Assembly: GCA_026874595.1 (NCBI GenBank)
Contig: CM049314.1
Coordinates: 56,033,812-56,097,811 of the forward strand
Length of the DNA stretch: 64,000 bases
DNA from: Sipunculus nudus
Lineage: Eukaryota; Annelida; Sipuncula; Golfingiida; Sipunculidae
Direction: 5' to 3'
Shown here: positions 1 to 12,223 of the stretch, one piece after another
Position numbering within the stretch: the first letter of the stretch is position 1
Layout: every line of letters starts with the position of its first letter
Notes under the pieces: model-generated
The model's input: only the letters and a program-made list of their open reading frames with translations
Database searches by the model: none
What the model was told of the DNA's origin: nothing
Program-made: the position numbers and the translations under genes

Positions 1-1729
1 CAAGGATTGATATGCTTTACCAAAGAGTGGTCAGTATCTGTCCTAGAAATATCAAGCCTCCTAAATAATGCAATTGAACATGACCATGAAGGCACGATCA
101 TGATGAAAGTGTTATCTTACCTAGGTGAACAAAACAAAACCAGGGAAAGTCTGGGTGTCAACCATGTTTGTAGGGTACCATGGAATAATGCAAGATAAGT
201 TAAAACAGTGGGTTATTGGTTACAATAATTAAACATACAGTGTCACATGAATAAAATGTTTGTTTAATAAATGTACTTCTATATACAGTGTTCAAGTCAT
301 TCAATGACAATGAAACAAAAGGTGAAGATTACATTGAAGCTGACAAAATGACTTTAGTATCATTAAGTGTTTATAACTTCCAAGTGACTGAAGCCATTAT
401 ACAATGATGCCCCAAGTGTAGGCCACCTGGCCCAACATCCCAATCACCCAAAGAGATCATGAAATGAAATGTTCCTCATAAAAAGTAAGGAATGCACAGC
501 TGGTAAGCCAGGGGTAATAACATGTGGCAATATAGTCAAATCATGCAAAGAAGAAGTGAATAGGCTTCACATATAAAGGTTAAAGTTGTGGGGAAAAGGC
601 AGCAAAAATAGTAATAATTGCCAATGATACCAGGTTCAGCACACCCAAATTATGTTATTAATAATAATAGGGTCAAGACAGCTGTCATAACCAGAGAAAA
701 ACATAGCAAAAGGTCAAATGTGACTGCCAAGAAATCAGTTATCTCATGGAACTAAATATGAGGGAAAAAATGGAATAAGGAAAAAAATTAATTGGACTGT
801 TGAAGGTAAAAATGTTAATGTCAAAGTGAACATGATTCCCATAATAGGAAAATCTTGCAATGTATAAAGATTTCCCTTCCTGTTGTTATCCTGCACCAAA
901 TAAAACTGTGAATGTATATGTTCCAAGATTGTTTACTAGCTGGAAATGGATCAATTAGCTGATGATTATATGGTGTAGCCACTGTGAACTCAATACCTCA
1001 TAAAATAGTAAATGTATTTCACATTGTTCAAGTTATGATTGTAAGTATGTGTCAACTAGATTTAACCTGATTAAACCTAGATTTAAGACAAGTATTTCAT
1101 ATTCTCTATATATTTGCAATTAATGTTGGTGTTGTTAATTACATTTCAAGAACACTACAACTAAGGGGTATAAAAATGATGTTAATTTTTATACCATTTA
1201 AATTGTAAGGGAATTAAATGTACTTTGCGAAAAGAAGAAATGAACTGAATGAAGTATGATATACCTTCAGATATAAAGCACATCTATACAACAAGTGTAG
1301 TATACAACCACACTGCAGTGTTTCTCATAATGTTATTCACTATTCTGGGCCTGAATGTTTATGGTGCTGTGCCAGAATATAAACTGTTAAAGTTGAAATT
1401 AATTAGGCATCTGCCACCCCTATTGAAAAGGTAAAAATATATCCATCATGAGAGTAATAGCACCTATGGGATATGGCAGACATTGTGACAGAGGTAAAAA
1501 ATAAATGATTCCCATTGCTTTTCAAGAATAAAATATGGGATCCTTGTATCAAGTAATATAGCACACCGAGATTACATTCACTAGCAGTCCTGGTAAATGG
1601 TTTTACAATGATTGTAGCTGATGTACTAGATCCCGTTTATATTGACATGATAAGTCAGTTTAATGCAGAACTGACTGTGGCTGAAATAACAAAGTTTTAA
1701 GATCATGAATGATCACCATGTGTGCTCAC

Positions 1730-1859
1730 CTGCTTTCTGGGCCTCAACAGCCACAATCTGCCTGACATTGGGACATACAGCTTTCTTCCAAGGCAGCATC
1801 ACCTCTTGAGCCTTCCTATAACGCTTCATCACTACTGCCCTGTCTATCTTTTTCCCCAT
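1730..1859 (-). CDS. Inverted copy of DUF3987-like gene exon (left arm)
   Basis: This is the mirror of the exon at 21,089-21,218: 130 bp, a CTCTCTTTTCAG acceptor before the ATG and a GTGAGC donor after it. It encodes the same 43 residues plus one base. The only change I see inside it is a silent one (GTC here, GTT on the right, in the NVRQ motif). It reads leftward towards the window edge. The next exon of the gene (23,138 on the right) lies 191 bp beyond the part of the arm visible here, so whether this copy belongs to a second gene or is an orphan exon cannot be told from the window. Confidence 0.5.
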
Positions 1860-4800
1860 CTGAAAAGAGAGATCAACCAGAAAAAATCAAAATGGGTTAA
1901 TGAGTGCCCTACAGAATAATCTGCATTAAATTGACCCCTGCACTATCTGTATCCATCATCATCCACAGGAGAACGTTGCAAATGGATACTGGGACATGTC
2001 ATTTCTAATTGAAGTGGTAAATGTGATAGCCCTTGATAGAATGTAATGAATGGTAACAAATCATTGTGCAATGTGTAGTGTCATTGTAAAATACAGGTAC
2101 ATCCATGTCTATGAGCAAAACACATTTCAATCAGAGACCGGCATGTGAAACAACTGGACAGTTTCACCACTGAGCAAATATATTTATTACTTTAAGAAGG
2201 GACTCCTTGAAATCACATATAGATGGACTGTAAGAAAATAAAGAATGCATCTTTTTTTCCAGTGAAGTAATATTTACAGAATGAATTTTTGTACAAATAA
2301 TGATGGTATTATAATCCAAAAATAAGGGCTCTTGAGATATAGTGAAAAGAAGACAGGTCTTTTGTGCTAACACTATGAATAATGTAGTAAATGTATTAAT
2401 TAATGTAAATATTGAAGAAAAAAATTATAAAGCAAATAAAAAAAAATATATGAAAGTTAAATATACAGTTAAGGTATTCTACTTATGCCATTTTCACAAG
2501 AGCAACAGACTTGTTTATTTTCCCAATGAAATGTTAAATCCCAGTGTTATTAGTTGGGTATGTTGTTCTATGCATTAAAACCATATAGGACACCTATTTA
2601 TATTAGTTATGTAAATAAAAATCTTGGCAATAAAAGGGACAATATTCATAAAGAAAAAAGTGTAATAGTAATTTATGATCACAGCCTAACAGTCAAGTGG
2701 TCTAGAAATATGATTTAGAAAACCATCTCTGCTCAAGGAATTAATATAAAAATGAACAGCAGATTTTTCATACCACACAATAATTTGCACTTCTTAAAAT
2801 CAGGGAAACATACACAATGTGCATGTCCAGAGTGTAATGGAGTAATAAATGTAAAATACCAAAAATATCTTTATTTAAATTTTGTGACAGATTATATACA
2901 GAACAGCATTTACAAACTTACCATAAGTGAGTTCTTAATAAGCATACATCATCCAATATATAATACTTTCAGCCACCTAAGTAGCTTATAAATTTAGCAT
3001 TATGAAATGCTGTATAGCTAATCTGAGAAGGGAGTTATGTTGCATGTTATAACTTTGTCCCAATTCCAATTTCAACCGGTCTATGTAAAGACTGGATTCA
3101 AAAGTAAAGTATAATTTGTGGAACAAATATAGATAGATATAATGCAAATTAGGAAACCTTATCTATGGCAACTGTTCTCCAATTAACATCTAGCGCAGTA
3201 GTGACCCCCTGTCAACAAGTTCACAGTGCAGGGCTTTTGATTGGATAAATAGCTAATCTGAACAGGCAGATGGTTTTCACTTGACCAGTATTGGTAGGTA
3301 ATCTCCTATGTGAATCCAGCTATCATCCCTGCAAGGGATTCGTACACTCTATTGCCCATTAGTTGTACCACTTAATGTATCACATGTTAAGCAACACAAG
3401 AACTAAGGTTAGGATGAAATTGACCATTTACATGAGATTAGCCCGTTCTTCCAAGGGAATGAATGACTAATTGAATACAACTATTAGGTCATAATCAAAA
3501 CTGTGTTACTGCTAGATTTAATACAGTGCTTCTGTATGACTTATTTTTATGTGCAATCAATACACTTTGATATGGCAGGAGTTGCCATAATTGTTCAATC
3601 GACTGGGACCACATAAAATGGTGAATGTGTATATTGTTGAAAGAAAAAGGAGCATTATTAAAGTTTGGTTTATTAGCAAGAAAATACACACACTAGTTAT
3701 GGCCTTGACAATCTAAGATAATTTCTCTGGGGCTATGATCACACACCACAACTCAAAAATAATTTGTCTCACAAATTACATCACATGGCCCAAAAAGCAA
3801 CATGTGATGACTTGAGCCACTAAAGGGGGGGGGGCCATCAGGCTCTATCACTGGCTTGTTTTAGTTTAACATAACACACAAAGCCTGAGGTGTTATCCTC
3901 ATAGACCTGTCAAAACCAATGTATAGCTTGTGAGCACTGCAAGGACAAACAATTAATGCATACAAAAAATAAGCCATTCTCTTTTGAATTATATCTGTGT
4001 GTACATCTCCTTGATAAGATATTAAAATCTAACTCCATGGAAGTGCCAAATCCTTCCTCTTTTGCAACTAACTAGCTTAACATTACTAAACAAGGGACCG
4101 ATGGGTCATGGCGCTCAGCTGAATTGTGAAAATATTGCAAATGAAAAATATGCAAAATATTCTATTGTATTTTTTTTTCATAGATAAAGGCATATGAAGG
4201 CTAAGTGGAAAAGGGCCCTCCTACTGGGTTAAAGTAACATTCATACAAGTTTTATAAATTTGTAATGAAAAAGATCTGAAAATATAAGTTAAATATCAGA
4301 ATTCTAAGTTGCAATCATTATTGATCCAGAGTGTAGCTCATATTGGGTCATATTATGCATACACATACATTTTATTATTTTTAAATCACAAATGTTTAAA
4401 CTGAATTTAAAAGAAAATAATGCCACAACATGACATCTACAAGATTATTCCTTGAATCACTATTAAAAAGTTTTGTACATTGGAGCTTTCAGCACATGCT
4501 TAATTGTCTTCACTGATATAAAAGATTCAATAAATCTGATAAAATAAAACCATCTTTTCAAATAAAGTATACACCATGTTAGTTGAATGAGGGACAAACA
4601 TCATCATTGTGCTAATAACTATCTCAGCTATAATTTATTACTGGAATTAATTATTAATTTCACACCTGATGAAGTATTACTCTTCCGAAGTAATGGAATA
4701 CTTATCTGATGAACATTCACACTTTCATATAGCAATACACCACTTTGTGGACACATTTAAAAGTGCACCCTGATGGTATAATACAAAATATAAAATGTGC

Positions 4801-5472
4801 CACAGCCTAGAATAAGAATGCATCAAAAACTGAAAATTATAACATTCATCCTTTTTATGTATCAGTGTGGGGGGGGGGGGGATTGCAGAGCAAAGGAGAA
4901 GCTTGAGCCACGGCTAGCTGCCTGTAAAGAGTTACATGATACAAGTGAATGCTGTACTGCACAGTGGGCCTGAAGTAAAAAACACTTGACATGGTGCATG
5001 AAAACTTGGATGAAAGCTTTCATTCTTTCCTTTAAAATTTCTGATTTTAAAAGATTAAATCTTTATGTATATATTCTTTGAAAATTAAATCAACAGTGCT
5101 TACAGGGGGAATATATGTGCCTTAGCCAAAGTTGGAAAAAAATATTATTTATATTATCAAGGTATTGTCTTTTTATTTATGCTAATAACTTAAAAAAAAT
5201 TCACATCTAATTTTTGGGTTAACAATTGAATCTTGATATAATATATATATAAGTATCCCTGAACAAAGGTCTCCAGCATCAACAATTCTCATGTTAAGTG
5301 AGTAAATATATTTCCTGTTTCTTAAAAAAATTTATTGCATTTATTTTGGACCATAACTTCAAAACAATACTGACCTAATTTATTATGTTAATAGAAAATG
5401 TACAGAAGAACATGAATACTAAATATCGACGCGGTTCAGTGCACAGGCACTAGTTTCCAGCACTAAAATGGC
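1860..5472. other. Left arm, no recognised gene
   Basis: This AT-rich arm sequence holds short open frames only. Visible features are poly-G runs near 3,827 and 4,867 and AT-rich stretches. Nothing here looks coding on either strand, and the mirror segment (about 17,464-21,088) is equally empty. Bases 1-1,729 likewise show no gene. Confidence 0.6.
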
Positions 5473-5646
5473 CTAGAAACCGTAGACACTTTGAGTATGG
5501 GCGATATACCCTTTATAAAAGAACAAGGTAATGAACTGAAGTCCGAATTCCAAAGATACATCCACTTCACAAGCATGATCGCGTGCCTTTTTCTTGAAAA
5601 CATCTTTATTTACAAGATTAAACTTCCAAAAATAAACTTCTCTACA
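5473..5646 (-). CDS. Weak open frame, left-arm version (unknown)
   Basis: A 57-codon stop-to-stop frame without ATG, ending in TAG at 5,473-5,475. Its mirror on the right (17,257-17,463) is 11 codons longer. The length difference is a 33 bp insertion or deletion that keeps the frame. No family is recognised. The in-frame indel is the only hint of coding constraint, and one event can be in frame by chance (about 1 in 3). Confidence 0.15.
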   Translation of the reverse strand, partial: CREVYFWKFNLVNKDVFKKKARDHACEVDVSLEFGLQFITLFFYKGYIAHTQSVYGF

Positions 5647-6751
5647 CTAACCACGAATTCCAGCACTTTTTTTCCAGCTGCGACACCTATATGCTTTCAC
5701 CAAACTTTAAAAAAATAACTCTGGTACTGGACGCGAATAAATTCCAAATTTAGTTTCAATATTTTTTTACCTTAATTGGTTCACAACTATCTTAATACTA
5801 TGATTTAATCACATTAAACTGTCTCTCAAGATGTCTTAAACATATTTATTTATTTCTAACTGATGAATAATAATATATTAAAGTTTAACTTGCTATATAT
5901 TAATATTGGTAACAATCATGTTATATGAGCAATAATAGTGGAATTATTAGACAAAAGGCTCAGTTAGCCATAAACATTTAATGGAATCAACTTGTTATTA
6001 AGCTAAAATGTCTCGTTATCTTTTAGAAAAGTATTTTTTTCCTATCTGAATCTAGGTTTGTAAATGATTTAAAAACAGTGTAACATTCATGTTTCATCAT
6101 AAATTTTTCCTTCTCTCTTTCTCACACACTTAAATCAATCAATCATGCTTATAAATCTCCTCAGTTAGCACAAGCAGCGAATACACCACGCATTTCAGGT
6201 CATTTTTATTTATTACAGGACCTATCTCATAAACGGTCTAACAAAGACCGTAGAGGGCTTTTGACCCCGAGTAATCAGTAGTAAATTTGTAGAATAAGTC
6301 AGGTTTTAGTGTTTATAAATTAAAATACGTTCACGCAGGTTTTTTAACGTTATATTTATCATTTGAGGAAACACATTAACATATTAATGTGCAAAACAAA
6401 CGTTATGTGAAATGTCATCCGGCCGAGATGTCGTCGTACACGAAATCGTCCAGCTCAATTATTATGTAGTAATTTTGACACCAATTATATTCTGTTTGGG
6501 ATATTTATGTGATTTATTTACATCCCATACGTGGTTATATAGTCAGACCGTGCGTATTTGTTTGTAGTATTAGCGCGTATTTGTTTGTTTCATACTCATG
6601 TGAAAACATCGGTATTCGGACAGTTTTTTTTCCACTCTGGCCTTGACCATTTCATACATCTACAAACTGTAAAGAATGGTTAAATTATAGTTTTACAAAT
6701 GTTAATACTATTGAATTGAACAACCATATCGTCCAAAAGGACAGGCTATAA

Positions 6752-6937
6752 ACGCCTTGCCCGGGGTATGTCTCGCCGGGCTACGTCTCAACGGGCTCTG
6801 CTATCGTTAACAGGGCGGCGCATCCCAGCGGGACGGTCGTAACGAGCAGTGAAATCAGCCATACGTCCTATCGATCTGCGTCGTTCAAGGATGACACCTA
6901 TTACACCGATTTAGTGATGCACCAAGGGAACAAATAG
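6752..6937 (+). CDS. GC-rich open frame before a splice donor, left arm
   Basis: A 61-codon frame without ATG in the most CpG-rich patch of the arm. It begins after a TAA and ends in TAG, with the motif FKDDTYYTDLVMHQGNK near its end. A perfect donor (ACG/GTAAGT, cut after 6,944) follows seven bases later, so this may be a terminal coding stretch followed by a spliced 3' untranslated part, or a non-coding first exon. The mirror copy at 15,995-16,180 is intact, and the one difference I see (GGG/GGT) is silent. The last ~40 bases belong to R1, which also occurs in the spacer, so a repeat origin is possible. Function unknown. Confidence 0.25.
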   Translation, partial: TPCPGYVSPGYVSTGSAIVNRAAHPSGTVVTSSEISHTSYRSASFKDDTYYTDLVMHQGNK

Positions 6938-8273
6938 GCCTACGGTAAGTGTTATATAAAAGTTACATTTCATAAACAAAAAAATGTGTGAAGGTAATTG
7001 ACTTTTCCAAAGTTAAATATATGGCAATATGAGTTAAATTTTATCCCACAAAGTTTGAACAATAATCCTAATTTTAATACTAAGTTAACAGTGTTATTCA
7101 CACCTAGGCCCTGCCAACTTTAAGAGATATGAATGAATGCTACAAGTATTTATATCTTCTTAAATCTTGTAGGTTAGCACTTACATTAGATCCTAATATT
7201 TTATCATATTTGAATATTAGGATTTAATTCACGAAAATTTTTCCCTTAAAAAAATATAAATTATCCAAGTCTCGTAAAAAATTTATTTAATTTTAAAATT
7301 ATAAGATTCATCTTGTGTATTAGTCCTGTGTATTGAAGGGGTGGAAGGGGGAGAGGGGTCTCCGTTGTTACTGCTCAGTGCTAAAAAAAAATGTTAATTC
7401 TAAGATTCATCTAGTCCATAGTACAGGTCAGTGTCAACAATGGGGGGGGGGGGAGGCTCCCTGTGGTATTGTTTTAACTGCAGACAGCCTGATCAAGCTC
7501 AGCTTAGTGGAGAGAGAGCTTGCGCTAGTGATGGGATTGCATAACATTATGCCAACAGCCTGGGGTGCATAGAGAGCTGCACTGAATGACCTAGAGTGAC
7601 CAAAGTGGACTGCTTGACAATGTAAGGGAATACAACAAGAGCCTCCAAAATATTCAATAACTAGCCTAATTTTGCAGGTTTTATTTTTAAAATTCAGATT
7701 TTTAAAATCCTTAGGAGTACATGCAAGTAAATTAAATCCACAGTACTTTGATGTAATTTTGGGTATACAATTTTGATTAATTAAAGTTATATTACTGGGA
7801 AAAAAGGCCTTAGTTTTAAGATGTTTTGCTTTAAGTTATAAAATATCTTTCCTGACTTTTTACGAAATGCATTATGTTTGAGCCCGTAACTTTTTAAAAT
7901 TTATAATACAGACCTAATTTCTGGCATGTACTTAGGAACCATATAGAGGAATATTTATGGCAGAATTGAGAAAAAACAGATGAATGGTTTTGTTATTAGG
8001 CGGTCCTGAAGTGTGAAAATAGGGTTTTAATACAAAATTGAGGTTTATCATTTATTTCTCAAAGAACAAAGTCACAAAGACCCAGTTGTTGGCTTGGTAG
8101 GGGATCTTGGGGACATCTAAAATTTTGCCGAATTTGGATTATTAGGTCTTATGGTTTCAAAACATGCCACATCAACAGCCGGACGGACAGACAGACGGCT
8201 AGACAAATAGACGGACGGACGACGGACAATGAACCACGACCATAGCTCAGATGACTTATAGTCAGCGGAGCTC
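6900..8273 (-). mobile_element. Dispersed repeat R1, left-arm copy
   Basis: Mirror of 14,668-16,045. It holds a GGACGGACAGACAGACGG-type tetramer run (about 8,170-8,225), the hairpin-like AGCTCAGATGACT...GAGCTC segment, and poly-G at 7,442-7,453. The poly-G is shorter than the matching run on the right. No transposase frame is visible, so it is probably non-autonomous. Confidence 0.7.
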
Positions 8274-8786
8274 AAAATTTAGGAAATAAGGAATTTACTT
8301 ATATTTTGAAAAAATTAACGGCTGGCAGCAGCGTAAGGCTTTCAAGTCCCTCCTTTTAATGCCTTATTTAATTTTGGCGCCAAGCCCCTGGTATATTAAA
8401 CATCTTGGGGGCTTAGTGAAAACTGAATGTGTAATTGGATATGACAATAACTCTAGTATAAATTAGTACGCTTGTCCTAAAATGTGACTTAGGCATAATC
8501 GATTGCCACATAATGGAAAAAAGAGGGTTTAAAAAATAATTATACTTCAGAGAAGGCAAACATATTTCAAGATACTGACCTTTCGAGAGCGTCGATGTGA
8601 TCGGAAATGTAGAACACTTGAAATGATGCAACTGCAAACTTGTTGTCCGAAAAACTCGTCTGACCATGATGGATTTCCCCTCCTGTAAATAACCTATGTC
8701 CCAGGGGTGAACCAATAATCTCGCGATTTTGTAAATGAATATGCATAATGTTTTCACTACTCCAAATGGACAACCGACTTGAGAAA

Positions 8787-8796
8787 ATCACGTGAT
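8787..8796. promoter_or_regulatory. ATCACGTGAT palindrome (E-box), left arm
   Basis: A perfect 10 bp palindrome with a CACGTG core, the consensus for bHLH-zip factors. It lies upstream of the small open frames that read leftward from here. The mirror site is 14,144-14,153. A binding role is inference only. Confidence 0.25.
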
Positions 8797-8895
8797 CAGC
8801 ACGAATTGTTAGGTACGTTTCAGCTGGTCACATAATGGAAACTAGCCGGCAATAAGTAGGCCTATCAATGAAAGTGTATGAAATTACGCAACATC

Positions 8896-9039
8896 TTAAG
8901 CAGCCAACTGGTTATCCACTCGCTCCCGCAGGGTTTCTTCTTCGCTGACACCTACCGCCGATTCACGAGACGATGTCTTACGCGTGCTTCTAATTAGGAC
9001 CTGATTAGAGCTGGAACGTGTTGAACACTGTGTAAACAT
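8896..9039 (-). CDS. 47-residue open frame, CpG-containing, left arm
   Basis: ATG to TAA, 47 codons, rich in Ser, Arg and Glu, with the motif SSRESAVGVSEEETLRERV. It appears identical to the copy at 13,901-14,044. Composition differs from the AT-rich surroundings, with several CG dinucleotides. It may be a short peptide, a 5' exon or untranslated sequence of the neighbouring candidate gene. No family is recognised. Confidence 0.25.
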   Translation of the reverse strand: MFTQCSTRSSSNQVLIRSTRKTSSRESAVGVSEEETLRERVDNQLAA

Positions 9040-9252
9040 TATTTTACAGACGATACGATGTGTAACAAATGAGAGGCAAGATATATGTCATTGTCATTAA
9101 TACGATAACATTATTATATGTCCTTATTGATGTGACTGAAGGAACCAGCGTCAGCTGTCTCAGTATCGGTGCAGTCCACTTTCCTACACACATGAATTGG
9201 TAAGTACTGGCCGGTGTTGATTCAAGACTTTTATTCTTTTTCTTCTTGACGT

Positions 9253-9374
9253 TTACCAAGGATGACCCGACATGGATATTGGCGTAACGGGTTGGGCATG
9301 TTGGAGCACCAAATTAGGTAGCAAAATTGAAAAAAGCAGAGATTTCCCTAACACTTCGAATAAAATACCTGAAT
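9253..9374 (-). CDS. Exon B of unknown small membrane protein (left arm)
   Basis: The exon follows an acceptor with a poly-T tract (CGATTTTTTTACAG). It starts in the phase left by exon A at 9,761-9,971 and runs 39 codons to TAA. The hydrophobic segment around ILFEVLGKSLLFSILLPNLV could be a membrane helix; the tail is polar (HAQPVTPISMSGHPW). A second possible donor (CTTG/GTAAAC) overlaps the stop, so the protein could continue into an unseen exon. The mirror at 13,566-13,687 looks the same. Confidence 0.4.
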
Positions 9375-9760
9375 CTGTAAAAAAATCGAGTGGGAACTCG
9401 ACAGATGAATAAAATTAAATATTAATTAGATGTAATTTTTAAATGGAAAGCCATGCATTAAACTACAAAGTATTAAAGACAAGGTAATGTTTATATTATT
9501 GAGAATATAATATGAGGAATTGATCATATTTGCATCTATATGGGATACCGAACAATAAGGACTGTTATGAAAGGGAGAGAACTGGTGATGTGGTTTACAT
9601 AACTATTATATATATTATATATATTATATCAGGAAACGATTAGCTCAACAATGTAAAACATGTTCCTGCTGACTGAAAGACCTCCTCCGGTTATGCCCCT
9701 CAGAATCTTGCCTCATTCAGTCATCATAGTAATGGTAAACAGACTGTGCATTTTACTTAC

Positions 9761-9971
9761 ACGCTAGGTTATAACAAATAGTTAAAAAGTCATATGCAAA
9801 CATAATGAGACTGTACTGGTATGGTTTTTCTGGCAAACTGCTGTAAAAGGAAAACTGAACTGATAGTGTGAATAAAAAGAGTAATATTGCTCCAGAATAT
9901 GTTGCTGTAATAAGATTAATAGAATTAAGAAGTACTCCAAACCAAATGTCATTGATCCACTGAATATCCAT
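9761..9971 (-). CDS. Exon A of unknown small membrane protein (left arm)
   Basis: ATG to a strong donor (GCGT/GTAAGT), 70 codons plus one base, joining exon B in phase for a predicted protein of about 110 residues. It starts MDIQWINDIW and has two hydrophobic stretches, at residues ~11-40 and ~54-69; exon B adds a third. No signal-peptide cleavage site or enzyme motif is visible. I do not recognise the family. The right-arm copy (12,973-13,179) has lost 4 bp and is out of frame, and differs near residue 9 (Ile versus Pro), so this left copy is the intact one. It could also be a chance AT-rich open frame, but the phase-matched splice pair argues against that. Confidence 0.4.
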
Positions 9972-10694
9972 GATGTCACCGTAATTTGTGATATTAAAAA
10001 GTTTACTTTAGACACTGTCAAAACATAACTTTTAATATTTGAATTGATACCAAAAAGCTGTAGAAAAAAAAAACAATTTAAAAACTACCTTTATTTAGCC
10101 CAAAATCTATTAAATTAAAACTACATAAGCACTGTACTTTTTTAATTTCTAAAAAATCAAATACATTATACTGTTCTGTGATGACACAACTATCCACACT
10201 TACATAACTTTGGTCCTAGTATCGTTGATCCACTTACATTAAATTTATATAATAAATGAATTTAATAAAAGAGTATGAAATACTTTTCTCAGATAATAGG
10301 CAAAACGCCTAGTTAAAAAAAACACAGGGTGAAATAATCTAGCCTAAGGGTTTAAATTGGTCTAGAACAAATTATACTCTGATGTATTATCTAAGGCCTA
10401 ACAAAATTTATACCCTATGTATAACATGGGCTACACCATTTGAACACCGGGTGTACAAACAAGGGGAGTTTTTATGGCCATCTACATGTGCATGATGACT
10501 CCATGAATCATCGCTTAAGTTATGCTTATTTGTAAAGTCCATTCACCAATACGAAGGTAATTTAAAAGCAACAGTTAATGAAGAATATTCTGAATCCAGT
10601 GTCCGATACAGCAATCTTGAGAGAACATATGCCTGATATCATTGCTGGTACAGCCACAGCTTGTTGAAACATGACATTTCCTATGCACATAACA

Positions 10695-11480
10695 AAAATT
10701 AGGTATTGCGTAATTTGTTGAAGTTATGGGCCCAAACGTAATGCACCTCGTAAAAACTCAGAAATATATTTACTCTCTTAACATAAGAATTGCTGATGTT
10801 AGATACTTTTTTTCAGGGATATAACTGTTATGTAATCCCATCACACAGGCAAGCCCTCTCTCTTGTTGAGCTTGATCAAGCTGACTGGAGTTAATACCAC
10901 AAGGAGCCCTTTTCTCCCCCCCCCCCCCTTTCTGTTGACAGACCTGTACTTTAAATAAGAAATTTCATTTTTTTTCAGCATAGGCAGTAACAACAGAGAC
11001 CCCTTCACCTACCCGTCCCTTCAATACACAGGACTAATAAACAAGACAAATCTGACAATTTTAATGATTAATAATTTTTTTTGTTGAGACTTGGACAATT
11101 TTGATATTTTTATAGAAAAATATAGTCAGGAATACGATCCTAAAATTCAAATGTGATAAAGGATTAAGATCTAATGTAAGTGCTAACTGACATGATTTAA
11201 GAAGATATAATTCTTTGTAGCAATTCATTCATATCTCTTTAAATTGGCTGGGCCTTGGTTTGGATAACACTGTAAACCTTATAATCAGGAATATTGGTCA
11301 ATCTTTGTGGGATTAATTTTTAACTCATATGGCCATTATTTAACTTTTGAAAACGTAATGACCTTCACACATTATTTGTATATGAAATGTACTGTAACTT
11401 TTATATTACACTTTCTATAGGCCAATTTTTCCCCTTGGTGCATCATTAAATGGTTTCAGGCCACAGGTGTCATTTATGCT
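10695..11480 (+). mobile_element. Dispersed repeat R1, diverged copy spanning the left arm/spacer junction
   Basis: Matches right-arm sequence from about 15,020 to 16,045 with many substitutions. Shared landmarks are GTAATGCACCTCGTAAAAACTC, the GAGCTTGATCA block, a poly-C (10,916-10,928), GACCTGTACT, and CTTGGTGCATCA near the end. The 5' AGCTCAG part is absent. The inner end of the left palindrome arm (10,720) falls inside this copy. Confidence 0.7.
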
Positions 11481-12223
11481 TTAGCTTATGTCCATCATTC
11501 TATAATTTAAAGAGTTTCATTTTAGCATGGCCATTTTCTCTCAGCTTTTCCCATGCTAATATACATCATAACCCAAAGAATTAAAAATAATTTGAAGTTG
11601 ATAAAATTTTTTTTCCAAAACTCAGATGAGGATGTGACCCATGGGTCCCTTGTTGGTTAATGACCTCCAGGGGACCCTGAACTGACAACACTGCCATAAA
11701 TCATTTTTGTGCTATATCTCCAAAGCTATATTATCATATTATAATTTTCATTGTTGCAATATTATAATGTTTATTATATATCTTAAACTAAAAAGATGGC
11801 CTAATTCCTGTGGAGATTTGGTCATATTTTGCCATAATCATGTTGACCAAATATAGGGTAAAACTTATCAAACTTAGAAATGTTCGAATACTTCTATATC
11901 AAACACAGCCCCCAGTTTCATTCAATCACTGTGAAACTAATACCATTGGTAAATATCTATTACCTTCAAACCTATTTGTTTTGTTTTTTTAATCAGGTCA
12001 AAGGTTAATATTTTCTTCCAACTTTTTTATAAATTGTTGCATCCAAATAAATGTTATTCATTTTGGTATCCTGTTCATTCACCATAATATAAAAGAATAA
12101 TAAATTTGAAAACTTGATCAATATGTATGCCAAAAATCATGACCATCAGTGTTGTAGTTATTGAGATGTTGCAGTTTGTTTTTATCAAATTTTCCATTAT
12201 TCTGGGGGGTTACGCAAATTACG
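10721..12223. repeat. Spacer of the inverted repeat
   Basis: This single-copy centre, about 1.5 kb, separates the two arms. Its first half, to about 11,480, is a diverged copy of the dispersed repeat R1, in the same orientation as the right-arm copy at 15,040-16,045. The rest, about 11,480-12,223, is AT-rich with no gene. It carries a GACCCATGGGTCCCTTG-like stretch near 11,638 that resembles arm sequence near 4,095 and 18,830, so it is probably another old repeat. The right junction lies in a triplicated TTACGCAA-like run (12,211-12,240). Confidence 0.9.

Larger units (their letters stand above)
1..10720. repeat. Left arm of giant inverted repeat
   Basis: The sequence from base 1 to 10,720 reappears as its reverse complement in 12,224-22,947. 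Paired positions add up to about 22,948 at the outer end (1 with 22,947; 1,730 with 21,218), drop to about 22,932-22,940 in the middle and are 22,944 at the inner edge (10,701 with 12,243). The small drift shows scattered indels between otherwise nearly identical arms. In the first 200 bases I count a single substitution. Larger differences include a 33 bp segment near 5,540, about 45 bp near 6,460 and homopolymer lengths. The outer end is not reached, because pairing continues to the first base of the window, so the real arm is at least this long. Confidence 0.96.

Noticed and set aside
8413-8757. 114-codon open frame, mirrored at 14,183-14,527
   Set aside because: Overlaps a competing frame, runs through AT-rich DNA past a likely donor, no motif; conservation between arms is explained by the palindrome itself.
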